Part shown: one piece after another, positions 34,893-43,732 of the stretch | Layout: each line of letters starts with the position of its first letter | How positions within the stretch are numbered: position 1 is the stretch's first letter | NCBI RefSeq assembly: GCF_900108295.1 | Contig: NZ_FNWK01000003.1 | Location: 124,001 to 188,000 of the forward strand | From: Sphingopyxis sp. YR583 | GTDB taxonomy: Bacteria; Pseudomonadota; Alphaproteobacteria; Sphingomonadales; Sphingomonadaceae | Direction: 5' to 3' | Length of the DNA: 64,000 nt | Program-made: the position numbers and the translations under genes | The notes under the pieces: model-generated | What the model was told of the DNA's origin: nothing | Database searches by the model: none | What the model saw: the letters and a program-made list of their open reading frames with translations, nothing else

Positions 34893-37072
34893 GAGACTAC
34901 CTTTTCTTTTGTTGTTTCGGGCGTAACTGGGGGCGCGGGAGAGATGCGCACGGGAATGGCCGACATGCGCGGCATGTGGTTCACGGCCTCGCAATCCTCG
35001 TCGAGGCTGACGAGCCTCGCGGTGTTTGATCCGCCCTCGTCATAGGGAAGTTCCTTATCGGGCAAACCGCCCCAGCAATGCGCCATCGAGACGACCCCGC
35101 GGCGCAGCGAAGGCTCGGGCCGGACCCGCCCCTCGATCGCAGCACGCGGCGAAACGATCTCGACGGCATCCCCCGCCGCCAGTCCGAGTTCCTCCATGTC
35201 GGCGGGGTTCATGAAAGCCGGATTATATTGGAAGCGCTCGCGCACGGCGGGAAAATTGCGCCCGAAACTGTTCTGGCTTTCGCGCATGCGGCGCGAAATC
35301 AGGCGGAACGGAAAATCGGCGTCGAGCCGCGCCGGATCGTCGGCGAGCATCTCCGCCATATCGGTCGCGACATCGGGCGGCATGACGGTGAATCGCTTGG
35401 TTCCGGTCTCGCCCGGCTGGACGACGGCATCGGGAAGCCCTTCGAATATCTTGCCGTCGGGAAAGGATGCCAGCTCGTCGATACTGATCGGCGAATGCCG
35501 CATCACGAGCGCGATGAGATCACGCGTCGTCGGCGCCTCGACCATGTCGAGCGCACTCTCTTCGAATATGATCTGCTTTCCGAGCCGCTGCGCCAGCCCC
35601 CAATAGACCCGCCATTCGTCGACGACCTCGGAGCCTTCGGGCGGCGAGACGACCGGGGGGCAGTAGCGCTGATAGGGCACCGGCATGAACAGCCCTTCAT
35701 AGGCTGGCGTCATCAAAACATCCTCGCGCTCGTAGAGCAGCTTCGGCGGGATCACATAATGCGCGAGTTCGGTTGTTGCCGTCGGAAAGGGCTCGACGAC
35801 GACGAGCAGGTCGAGCGCCTTCAGCGCCTCGACTGTCTTGATCTGGTCGGGCATGGCGATCGCAGGGTTCGCCCCCGTCACCAAGAGCGACCGGATACGT
35901 CCCTTGCCCGGCGTCAGTATTTCCTCAGGCAGCGTGCCGCTCATCATTTCGCCGAACATCGCCCCGATCCCGCGAACGCGGCTCCTCGGGCCCGTCTCGA
36001 ACTCGCGCAACGCCGGAATGACCTCGGCGACCGGCGGGCGGAGCCAGAGCGGATTGATCACGCCCGGATTGCGCAGTTTCTCGCCGCCGCGCATGAACCG
36101 CCCGCAGAGGATGTTGAGGACCTGGATCAGATGCTCGGCAAGGTTCGATCGCGCGGCCATATTCGGCCCCGTGCTCGAGAAGGCCGAGCCGATGCGGTTG
36201 TCGGCGGCGAACATCCGCGCCGCTTCGGCAACGAGTTTGGCAGGCACACCCGCCCTCGCTGCCGTATAGTCCAGCGTGAAGGGATCGAGCGAGCGCCGCA
36301 AGTCCTCGAGCTCGGCCACATAATCGCGGCAGAACGCCTTGTCCTCGAATCCCTGCGCAAGAATCTCGCGGAGGATTCCCGCCATCAGCGTCGGGTCCTC
36401 GCCGGGCCGGACCTGCAGATGGATGTCCGCCATCTGCGCGGTCTCGGTCACCCGCGGGTCGATGACGATCAATTTCATCCCGCGCGCCTTCGCGTCGCGG
36501 AATTGTTTCGTCATGTTGAACGGGATCACGCCTTGCACCGATAGCGACACGAGCGGATTTCCACCGCACAGCATCAGCACCTCTGCGTCATGAAAATGAT
36601 GCATCGGCGCGCCCCACATGCCGATGCGGTTCATGCCCACGAACTTGGCCGACTGGTCGATCGTCATGGTCGTGAAAAAGGAGGGCGATCCGATCGCACG
36701 CTGAAACGCCTCGAGCATCGGCGCCGCCGATACGCTGAGATAGGCCTGCGTCCCCTTGAACAGCGCCGCCGACTCCGGTCCTTCCTCGGCGATGATCGCG
36801 CCCATCCGTTCGGCAATCTCGTCGAGCGCCTGCTCGAAGGGGATCTGCTCCCAACCGCCGTCGGCATTCCGCTTCATCGGGTGCAGGATGCGGTCGGGCG
36901 CGTTCATCGCATCGGCCGCGCCGAGCCCCTTGATGCAGGCATAGCCACGGCTCAGCACATGGTCCTTGTCGCCTCGCACCTGCGTCACGCGGCCATCCTC
37001 GACGGTCAGGCGGACCCCGCAGGTTCCGATGCAGATCCGGCAGGACGACTTGGCTTCACGAACTTCGACCAT
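34889..37072 (-). CDS. molybdopterin-dependent oxidoreductase (DMSO reductase superfamily)
   Basis: A 727-residue bis-MGD enzyme. The N-terminal 4Fe-4S ligands are C11, C14, C18 and C46 (CIKG). The molybdenum-site region reads TIDQ at 137-140, and cofactor motifs include CGGNPLVS and VIDPRVTET. No twin-arginine signal is present, so it is cytoplasmic. Its layout and active-site segment match the enzyme at 16807, implying paralogs that do related chemistry on different intermediates. It is coupled to the AttH/CrtC-like gene downstream and lies 11 bases from a kinase-like gene upstream. Confidence 0.92.
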   Translation of the reverse strand: MVEVREAKSSCRICIGTCGVRLTVEDGRVTQVRGDKDHVLSRGYACIKGLGAADAMNAPDRILHPMKRNADGGWEQIPFEQALDEIAERMGAIIAEEGPESAALFKGTQAYLSVSAAPMLEAFQRAIGSPSFFTTMTIDQSAKFVGMNRIGMWGAPMHHFHDAEVLMLCGGNPLVSLSVQGVIPFNMTKQFRDAKARGMKLIVIDPRVTETAQMADIHLQVRPGEDPTLMAGILREILAQGFEDKAFCRDYVAELEDLRRSLDPFTLDYTAARAGVPAKLVAEAARMFAADNRIGSAFSSTGPNMAARSNLAEHLIQVLNILCGRFMRGGEKLRNPGVINPLWLRPPVAEVIPALREFETGPRSRVRGIGAMFGEMMSGTLPEEILTPGKGRIRSLLVTGANPAIAMPDQIKTVEALKALDLLVVVEPFPTATTELAHYVIPPKLLYEREDVLMTPAYEGLFMPVPYQRYCPPVVSPPEGSEVVDEWRVYWGLAQRLGKQIIFEESALDMVEAPTTRDLIALVMRHSPISIDELASFPDGKIFEGLPDAVVQPGETGTKRFTVMPPDVATDMAEMLADDPARLDADFPFRLISRRMRESQNSFGRNFPAVRERFQYNPAFMNPADMEELGLAAGDAVEIVSPRAAIEGRVRPEPSLRRGVVSMAHCWGGLPDKELPYDEGGSNTARLVSLDEDCEAVNHMPRMSAIPVRISPAPPVTPETTKEKVVS

Positions 37073-37083
37073 GGCCTATTCCC

Positions 37084-38208
37084 TCAGACGGTTTCTCCAA
37101 GCGCCTCGAGCGCGGCGACGAGCTCCGAGCGCTGCAACTCCCACATCAGCCGCTGACCTTCCCAATGCTCGCGCGGCATGCGGCGCATCCCGATGGCGCC
37201 CCAGGTCGCGAGGCGGAACGTCGACAGCGCCGCCGCGAAATCCCAATGGTCGAGCTTGCCGCCTGCGGCTTCATAGGCCGCGATCGCGAGGTCGCGATCG
37301 GGCGGATCGGCTTTGGTGGAGCCGAGCGAAGCGATGACGCGCGCCGCCGACAGGAAATAGGTGACGTCCTCGGCCGGCAGACCATGATGGCAGAGTTCCC
37401 AGTCGAGCATCGCGACCAGATTTCGATCCTCGTCGAACATCGCGTTGGCGAAAGTGGGATCGCCATGACAGATCGTGGGCGCAAGGCCGCGCGGCGCGGT
37501 CCGCTTCAGAACATCGGCGACCGCGTCGATCGTCGAACGCATCTCGGTATGCAATGCCGCGCGCTCGCCCTCTTCGACCTCGGGGAAGCGCGCATGAAGC
37601 TCGGCCTGTGCCCAGTCGATCTCGCGGTCGATGAAATAGGCCCCCTCGCCGCCCCGCGAATAGAGCGAGGCGACGCCGAGATCGGCCGCGGGCACAGCAT
37701 GTAATTGCGCGACGAAGCGCATCAGCCCGGCGAGCATCTTGTCGCGCTCGGCCACCGAGGCTTCTGCGTAAGGACCGATCTGGAGATACTGGATGCAGGG
37801 CGTCAGGGCCTCGATACGTCCCATCACGAGGGCATCGGCCCCCTCGACGATGCGCCCTTCCGTATCGAGCCAGCGCACGTCCGGAACCTTGAGACCGAAT
37901 TCTCCGAGGGCGCGCATGATCTCGAACTGATCCTTCAGCGAGACCTGTGCGAAAATGCCGTCCGAACCGAGATCGAACCGCAGCACGCAGGGATCGACAA
38001 CGGCGCCGCCCTGCCCTTGGTGCAGGTCGAACATCAAGGTCCCGCCCGACGCGCCTGCCGCGAGATTGCCGTTGGTGAAGACGACCGAGATGTCGCCCTC
38101 GCCGCCGTGCGAGCGCACAAAATCGGCAATATTTTCTTCGCTGACCTGCGTCGCATCGGCCGCGAGCGACCGCAAGGCGCTCAGCGAACCCACTCCATCA
38201 ACTGTCAT
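37084..38208 (-). CDS. aminoglycoside phosphotransferase-like (APH) family protein
   Basis: A 374-residue protein-kinase-like fold. The catalytic loop is CHGDPTFANAMFD (HxD) and the metal site is LDWELCHHG, both in the C-terminal half. In degradative clusters such proteins resemble the kinase domain of human ACAD10/11, which phosphorylates 4-hydroxyacyl-CoA. Antibiotic resistance is unlikely in this setting. It sits between P450 and molybdopterin oxidoreductase genes in one minus-strand unit. An acyl-CoA dehydrogenase of ACAD10/11-like size lies far upstream at 11402. Confidence 0.85.
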   Translation of the reverse strand: MTVDGVGSLSALRSLAADATQVSEENIADFVRSHGGEGDISVVFTNGNLAAGASGGTLMFDLHQGQGGAVVDPCVLRFDLGSDGIFAQVSLKDQFEIMRALGEFGLKVPDVRWLDTEGRIVEGADALVMGRIEALTPCIQYLQIGPYAEASVAERDKMLAGLMRFVAQLHAVPAADLGVASLYSRGGEGAYFIDREIDWAQAELHARFPEVEEGERAALHTEMRSTIDAVADVLKRTAPRGLAPTICHGDPTFANAMFDEDRNLVAMLDWELCHHGLPAEDVTYFLSAARVIASLGSTKADPPDRDLAIAAYEAAGGKLDHWDFAAALSTFRLATWGAIGMRRMPREHWEGQRLMWELQRSELVAALEALGETV

Positions 38209-38264
38209 TCAAACTCTCCTCCCGCGCCGTCTCCCTCGAGGCGCATATTTTTTTGCGTCGCGGC

Positions 38265-39572
38265 TCAGCGCATCCGGAAGCGGATCGGCAAGCGCTTGAG
38301 CCCGTTCACGAAAACGCTCTGGATGAACTCGGGCTCGCCGTTCAGCTCGACCGATTCCAGTCTTGGAAGCATCGCCTCGAAGAGCGCCTGCATCTCGAGG
38401 CGCGCCATGTGCTGCCCTAGGCAAGTGTGCGCACCGAAGCCGAACGCAAGCTGCGGATTGGGTTTGCGATCGATGCTGAACGCGAAGGGATCTTCGAACA
38501 CCGCCTCGTCGCGGTTGCCCGACGCATATGCCAGCATGATCCAGTCGCCCTTGCCGACCGGCTGCCCGCCGATCTCGGCATCCTCGGCGGCCGAGCGCAT
38601 GAACGTCTTGACCGGTGTCGCCCACCTTATGCCTTCTTCGACGAGCGCGGGTAGCAGGGCCGGATCGGCGCGGACCCGGTCGAGAAGCCCCGGCTGGGTC
38701 GCGAGCGCCCACATGATGCCCGAGATCGACGACGAGGTCGTGTCGTGGCCCGCAGTCGCGACGATGATGTAATAGCCCACCTCTTCCGCGGTTCCGATCG
38801 GCTCGCCGTTGATCACCGCGTTCGCGATCAGCGTCGCGAGATCGTCGCGCGGGTTGGCGCGGCGATCGTTGCTGATCGCGGAGAAATAAGTCGTCAGGCC
38901 ATCGACCGCGCCCTGCACGATCGCCGAATATTGGCTGGCGTCGAGCGCCGCCATCGCTTTCGCGGTGTCGGGATCCTGCGGCCCGAACATCTCCTGCGTC
39001 AGGCGGAGCATCTGGGCATAATCTTCGGGCGGGACGCCCAATATCTCCATCACGACTCGGAGCGGGTACGGCATCGACACATCGACCGCGAAATCGCATT
39101 CGCCCCCGAGCGAGGCCATCGTCGCGACGACCTCTTCGGCGAGGGCGTGGATCGCGGGCGCACGCTCGCGGAGTTTCCCCGGCATGAACTGGCCCTGGGT
39201 GAGACCGCGGTACTGGCGATGCTCGGGCCCGTCCATGGTCACCAGCGACTTCACGAGATGCGGGCAGCCGGTGATCTGGTGGTTGCGCCGGACATGCGCG
39301 GCATTGACGAAGGTCGTCGCGCGGTCGCCGCTTGGAAACATCGCATTATTCTTGCTGACCGCGAGGATATCGGCGTGCCGTGTCACCACCCAGAAGGGGT
39401 CGAATCCCTCGGGCTCGGCACGCGCGACCGGCATGTTCGTACGCAACCAGCGATAGATGTCGTGAAGCTCCTCGGTGGCATAGACGGCGGGCGTGGCGAG
39501 CTTCTGCGCCATGTCCGCCGGCATGACCGGCCCGCTGCCCATCGGCGCGTTCGGCTGACTGATCGCGTTCAT
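38265..39572 (-). CDS. cytochrome P450
   Basis: A 435-residue P450. The start ATG 39572 (MNAISQPN) overlaps the amidohydrolase stop (ATGA); the frame opens earlier, within that gene, without meaning. Motifs are TAGHDTTSS for the oxygen helix, EEGIR for ExxR, and FGFGAHTCLG for the heme loop. It resembles the CYP families of steroid and fatty-acid type hydroxylases (GHDTT). No ferredoxin is adjacent; that at 29024 may serve it. Confidence 0.93.
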   Translation of the reverse strand: MNAISQPNAPMGSGPVMPADMAQKLATPAVYATEELHDIYRWLRTNMPVARAEPEGFDPFWVVTRHADILAVSKNNAMFPSGDRATTFVNAAHVRRNHQITGCPHLVKSLVTMDGPEHRQYRGLTQGQFMPGKLRERAPAIHALAEEVVATMASLGGECDFAVDVSMPYPLRVVMEILGVPPEDYAQMLRLTQEMFGPQDPDTAKAMAALDASQYSAIVQGAVDGLTTYFSAISNDRRANPRDDLATLIANAVINGEPIGTAEEVGYYIIVATAGHDTTSSSISGIMWALATQPGLLDRVRADPALLPALVEEGIRWATPVKTFMRSAAEDAEIGGQPVGKGDWIMLAYASGNRDEAVFEDPFAFSIDRKPNPQLAFGFGAHTCLGQHMARLEMQALFEAMLPRLESVELNGEPEFIQSVFVNGLKRLPIRFRMR

Positions 39573-41323
39573 GCGGCCACCAGGACGGGAGCGGGAGCGG
39601 CGGACGGGGTGATGAGCGCGCCGGGCGTCGCCTTGGTCCACGCGCTGCCGGAAAAAGTCTCTACCCCGTTGACGAAGATATGCGCATAGCCACCGGCACG
39701 CGCTTCGCGGCGCCAATCGCCGGTCGGCATGTCGTGGACGATGTCGAACTTCGAATAATCGACATAGAGGTCGGCGAGATCATAGACAAGCAGGTCCGCC
39801 CAATAGCCGGGCAAGATCGCGCCGCGATCGCGAATGCCGAGCGTCCGGGCGATCTTGAAGCTGAGCTGGAAATGAAGCTCCTCGAGCGACATGACCTTCT
39901 GTTCGCGCCCCATGCGAACAAGCAGTTCGGTGCCGTAAAAGCCGTTCGACATCGACTTGGTATGTGCCCCGCCATCCGACACGCCCGCGGCGATCGAGGG
40001 ATGCGACAGCATGCGCGCGGGAAGGCTTGCGTCCCATGCCGAGAAGGAAGCCGACTTGAGCTGCAACTTCAGGCCCGAGCGGACGGCGATGTCGCAGAGC
40101 GCCTCGACGACCGACCGGCCCTCGTCCGCCGCGATATCGCCGAGCGTTCGTCCGAGATAGGGATCGAGTTCGGCGACGCCGCCGAGATCGACCAGGGTGA
40201 AGGCCTCGAAGCCCGCAGCGCTGTTCGAGGGACCGTCGCGCAGATACTCTTCCGAGAAGGACTTCACGAACGCAGCATCGGCAAGCAGCGTGAGGATTTC
40301 CTCGTCGGACTGGCACGAGACGATGGCGCGCACGCCCGCCATGTCGCCAGCCGAGGTGTCGAGGTCGCGGATCCCGCCTTCGACCCAGCCGTAATGGAGG
40401 AGGGTCGCGCCCGTGATATCGAGCCCCTCCTTCCGCATGCCGTCGATCCAGTCGAGATCGGTTTCGACGAGAGCCGGATGCCCCTCCACCGTCACCAGGA
40501 TGTTGTGGATCACCCGCACGCCCGACCCCTTGGCGGCGCGCGCGACATCCTCGGACGTTTCGCGGTCGCCGTTCGGTCCGACATTGGCGAAAAATTGGAC
40601 AATCCCGCTTCCGCGATCGATCAGCCCGCGCGCGATCGCGATGATCGACTCCCGCGTCAAGGTGTCGGTCGGCATCGAGGTGCCGTCGAAATCGACATGG
40701 GTATTGCCCTCGGCGCCCATGACCGACGCCGAGATGCCCATCGCGCCGGCGTCCATCGCTTCGTTGATGAGGTGGTGCATTTCGGCGATCTCGTCGGCGT
40801 TCGGCTGGCGGGACTTCGCCGCATCGATGCCCATCACGTAGATGAGCAAGGGATTGAGCGGCAGATAGGTCATGATGTTGACGCTCTTGGGCAGCGCCCT
40901 CAGGCTTGTCATGAACTCGGGAAAGGTCACCCAGTCCCATGGCAGGGCCGCACGCTGCTGTTCGACCGGGATTTGCTCGGTGGTCGAAAGCATCGCCATC
41001 GTCCGCTCGCGATCGGCCGGACGGACAGGCGCCATGCTGAACCCGCAATTGGCGTTGAGAATCGACGTCACGCCCTGCGGACCCGAGTCGAGGCACTGCG
41101 GGCTCCAGAAGATCGCGGCGTCATAATGCGCGTGCTGCGTGATATGGCCCGGTGCGACGACCTTTCCGCCGGCGTCGAGAATTCGCTTCGCGGTCCGGAC
41201 GGCCAGCGAGCCGACGGCGGCGATGCGGCCGCCGGTGATCGCGATGTCACCCCGAAACGATGGTCCGCCGGTGCCGTCGACGACCTCGGCATTCCGGATC
41301 AGGAGATCATACTCCTCCACGCC
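39569..41323 (-). CDS. amidohydrolase family protein (D-aminoacylase-like)
   Basis: A 584-residue metal hydrolase. I prefer GTG 41323 (MEEYDLLIRNAEVVDGTGG), which has AAAGGA upstream, fits the family N-terminus and leaves a 31-base leader from promoter B. ATG 41344 would lie about 10 bases from the transcription start. The metal motif is QHAHYDAA, and LNANCGF carries the cysteine seen in D-aminoacylases. It hydrolyses an amide or cyclic imide-like bond. Its place in a P450/CoA cluster suggests a different natural substrate, which I cannot name. Confidence 0.87.
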   Translation of the reverse strand, partial: GVEEYDLLIRNAEVVDGTGGPSFRGDIAITGGRIAAVGSLAVRTAKRILDAGGKVVAPGHITQHAHYDAAIFWSPQCLDSGPQGVTSILNANCGFSMAPVRPADRERTMAMLSTTEQIPVEQQRAALPWDWVTFPEFMTSLRALPKSVNIMTYLPLNPLLIYVMGIDAAKSRQPNADEIAEMHHLINEAMDAGAMGISASVMGAEGNTHVDFDGTSMPTDTLTRESIIAIARGLIDRGSGIVQFFANVGPNGDRETSEDVARAAKGSGVRVIHNILVTVEGHPALVETDLDWIDGMRKEGLDITGATLLHYGWVEGGIRDLDTSAGDMAGVRAIVSCQSDEEILTLLADAAFVKSFSEEYLRDGPSNSAAGFEAFTLVDLGGVAELDPYLGRTLGDIAADEGRSVVEALCDIAVRSGLKLQLKSASFSAWDASLPARMLSHPSIAAGVSDGGAHTKSMSNGFYGTELLVRMGREQKVMSLEELHFQLSFKIARTLGIRDRGAILPGYWADLLVYDLADLYVDYSKFDIVHDMPTGDWRREARAGGYAHIFVNGVETFSGSAWTKATPGALITPSAAPAPVLVAA

Positions 41324-41360
41324 GAATTCCTTTCCCAATTTCATTCTTGTCTATTTGCCG

Positions 41361-41390
41361 AATATGTTACAAACATTGTCGCGTGTCAAC
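41361..41390 (-). promoter_or_regulatory. regulon promoter/operator site B (amidohydrolase unit)
   Basis: On the minus strand: GTTGACA (41390-41384), 12 bases, TGTAACA (41371-41365). TTGACA is a perfect -35 and CATATT (41366-41361) a good -10 at 17 bases. The inner ACA-N5-TGT is symmetric. It serves the five-gene minus-strand unit starting at 41323 and could also affect the divergent ALDH gene at 41477. Confidence 0.78.
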
Positions 41391-41476
41391 AATAGCGAAG
41401 CGCGGCGTATCCGGCGCTTTTCTGCGCTTCGACGCAGCAAAGCCGCAAAAGCGCTTCGGAATTTCGGGAGAGAGAA

Positions 41477-42892
41477 ATGGATTTCGATTCGGCCTATCGC
41501 ATGACCATCAACGGGACACTCGTCGACAGCGAAGCGCATATCGACGTGGTCAATCCGGCAACGGGCGCGGCGTTCGCCAAAGCCCCCAATTGCTCGGTGG
41601 AGCAGCTCGACCGGGCGGTGGCAGCCGCGAAGGCCGCCTTCCCCGGCTGGCGCGCGACCCCGATCGCCGAACGCCAGCGCCTGCTCGCCGCAGCAGCCGA
41701 TCTCCTCGAGGCCAATGCCGCGGACATCGGACGGCTCTTCACGCGCGAACAGGGGCGCCCCGTCGAGGGCGCCATGGCCGAAGTCGGGATCGGCGTCGCT
41801 TGGCTGCGCGCCCACTCGGTGATGCAGCCCCCCGTGCACCGGGTCGATGGCGGCGACGGCCAGATGATCGAGACCCAATATGTCCCGCTGGGTGTCGTCG
41901 GCGCGATTTCCCCGTGGAACTTCCCGGTGAACCTGTCGATCTGGAAGATCGCGCCCGCCCTGCTGGCCGGCAACACCATCGTCCTGAAACCGTCGCCCTT
42001 CACACCGCTGTGCATGCTCAAGATCGGCGAGCTGCTGAACAGTCTCTTCCCTGCCGGCGTGCTCAACGTGATCACCGGCGACGATGGTCTCGGCCCGCTG
42101 ATGACCGCCCATCCCGGATTCGCGAAAATCAGCTTCACCGGCTCGACCGCAACCGGCAAACGGGTGATGGAGGCGGCGTCGAAGGACCTGAAGCGCGTGA
42201 CGCTGGAGCTGGGGGGCAACGATGCCGCGATCGTCTTGCCCGATGCGAATGTCGACGAGGTCGCGGCGCGCATCTTCTACGGCGCCTTCTTCAACAGCGC
42301 ACAGATCTGCATCGCGACGAAGCGCCTTTATATCCACGAGGATATCTACGACCGGATGCGCGACAAGCTGGTCGAGATAGCGCGCGCGACGAAGGTGGGC
42401 GACGGCAGCGAACAGGGCACCGACCTCGGGCCGATCCAGAACCGGCGACAGTTCGAACGCGTCACCGAACTCATCGAGAACGCACGCGCAAGTGGCCTCG
42501 TTCTCCTTGAAGGTTCTGCGGTTCCCGAGCAGGGCTATTTCGTTCCGATCACGCTGGTCGACAATCCGCCCGAAGATTCGCGGGTCGTGCGCGAAGAGGC
42601 TTTCGGCCCGGTTCTCCCGCTGCTCAAGTTCGGCGATATCGATGACGTTGTCGCGCGGGCAAACGACAGCGAATATGGCCTGGCCGGGGCGGTATGGTCC
42701 TCCGATATCGAACAGGCGAAGGCGGTCGCGCGGCGGCTCGAAACCGGCACCGTCTGGATCAACTCCAACCTCATGCTGCGACCCGACGTCCCGTTCGCGG
42801 GGCACAAGCAGAGCGGTCTCGGGGTCGAGAACGGGATCGAGGGCCTGCTCGAATACATGGTGCCGCAAGCCGTCTATTTCCCGGCGGCCTGA
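41477..42892 (+). CDS. aldehyde dehydrogenase (NAD(P)+)
   Basis: A 471-residue aldehyde dehydrogenase. Motifs are GVVGAISPWNFPV, the glutamate in LELGGNDA and the catalytic cysteine in NSAQICIATKR. It oxidises an aldehyde, perhaps the product of a P450-made primary alcohol, to a carboxylic acid that the acyl-CoA ligase at 45648 could activate. GGAGAGAGAA precedes the ATG. It starts a three-gene plus-strand unit with no gap before the next gene. Confidence 0.94.
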   Translation: MDFDSAYRMTINGTLVDSEAHIDVVNPATGAAFAKAPNCSVEQLDRAVAAAKAAFPGWRATPIAERQRLLAAAADLLEANAADIGRLFTREQGRPVEGAMAEVGIGVAWLRAHSVMQPPVHRVDGGDGQMIETQYVPLGVVGAISPWNFPVNLSIWKIAPALLAGNTIVLKPSPFTPLCMLKIGELLNSLFPAGVLNVITGDDGLGPLMTAHPGFAKISFTGSTATGKRVMEAASKDLKRVTLELGGNDAAIVLPDANVDEVAARIFYGAFFNSAQICIATKRLYIHEDIYDRMRDKLVEIARATKVGDGSEQGTDLGPIQNRRQFERVTELIENARASGLVLLEGSAVPEQGYFVPITLVDNPPEDSRVVREEAFGPVLPLLKFGDIDDVVARANDSEYGLAGAVWSSDIEQAKAVARRLETGTVWINSNLMLRPDVPFAGHKQSGLGVENGIEGLLEYMVPQAVYFPAA

Positions 42893-43732
42893 ATGGGCGT
42901 CTCGATCGAAGCGCATGGCGCGGTCCGGCTGATCCGCGTCGCCTCGCCCCCGCACGGCATCCTGGGCGCCCGCGGCGCCAAGGAGCTGGCGGCGGCGGTG
43001 GAGGAGGTCCTCGGCGACAGCGCGGTTCGCGCGCTGATCATCGCGGGCGCCGACTGCGGCGTGTTCATCCGCCATTATGATCTCGCGGCGATCCGCAAGG
43101 CAGCCGATGCCATCCGTTCGGGCGCGATCGACGCAGAAGCTTTCGTCGATGCCGATTTCGGACGGATGACCGACCGGATTGCGACCTCGCCCGTCCCGGT
43201 GATCGCCGCGATCAACGGCATCTGCATGGGCGGCGGGTTCGAGGTCGCGCTGGCCTGCGACATCCGGATCGCCCAGCGCGATGTCGACCATATCGGCCTC
43301 CCCGAGATTCGCGTCGACATATTGCCCGGCGGCGGCGGAACGATACGGCTGGCGCGCCTTGTGGGCGAAGGACCGGCGCTGGACATCGCGCTGCGCGGAC
43401 GCACCGTCGATGCGCAGCGCGCCTATGACCTCGGGATCGTCGGCGACCTGGCTGACGACGCCATCGCCGCCGCGCTCGACATCGCACAGGCACTCGCGGA
43501 GCGCGATCCCCGGGCCCTGGGGGAGATCAAGCGGCTCGTCCGCTCCGCCCATGAGGGCCCGGTCCAGCACCGGCTCGGCGACGAACGCATCGCATTCGGC
43601 CGGCATCTCGCGGCGAGCGACACCGCACTCGCCAGCATGGACGCAGCGCTCGCGTCGGGGACGATGCTCGAGGCCGTGTCGGCCTGCGAGCCGAACGATA
43701 GCGCTCACAAGACAATGGGAGACGACCGATGA
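42893..43732 (+). CDS. enoyl-CoA hydratase/isomerase family protein
   Basis: A 279-residue crotonase. The oxyanion loops and both glutamates are present (CMGGGFEVALACD and LPEIRVDILPGGGG). The ATG follows the ALDH stop directly (TGAATG) and the stop overlaps the next ATG, so the three genes are coupled. The C-terminus (RSAHEGPVQHRLGDERIAF) is normal for the family. It probably hydrates a 2-enoyl-CoA in a side-chain beta-oxidation cycle. Confidence 0.92.
   Translation: MGVSIEAHGAVRLIRVASPPHGILGARGAKELAAAVEEVLGDSAVRALIIAGADCGVFIRHYDLAAIRKAADAIRSGAIDAEAFVDADFGRMTDRIATSPVPVIAAINGICMGGGFEVALACDIRIAQRDVDHIGLPEIRVDILPGGGGTIRLARLVGEGPALDIALRGRTVDAQRAYDLGIVGDLADDAIAAALDIAQALAERDPRALGEIKRLVRSAHEGPVQHRLGDERIAFGRHLAASDTALASMDAALASGTMLEAVSACEPNDSAHKTMGDDR

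Noticed and set aside
35078..36544. 488-codon open frame on the plus strand
   Set aside because: Antisense to the molybdopterin oxidoreductase gene; composition is shadow-like.
37084..38208. Antibiotic resistance kinase
   Set aside because: The APH fold is shared with acyl-CoA-linked kinases, and the operon is catabolic, so resistance is not the best reading.
39680..41395. 571-codon open frame on the plus strand
   Set aside because: Antisense to the amidohydrolase gene, which has clear family motifs; the plus frame has none.
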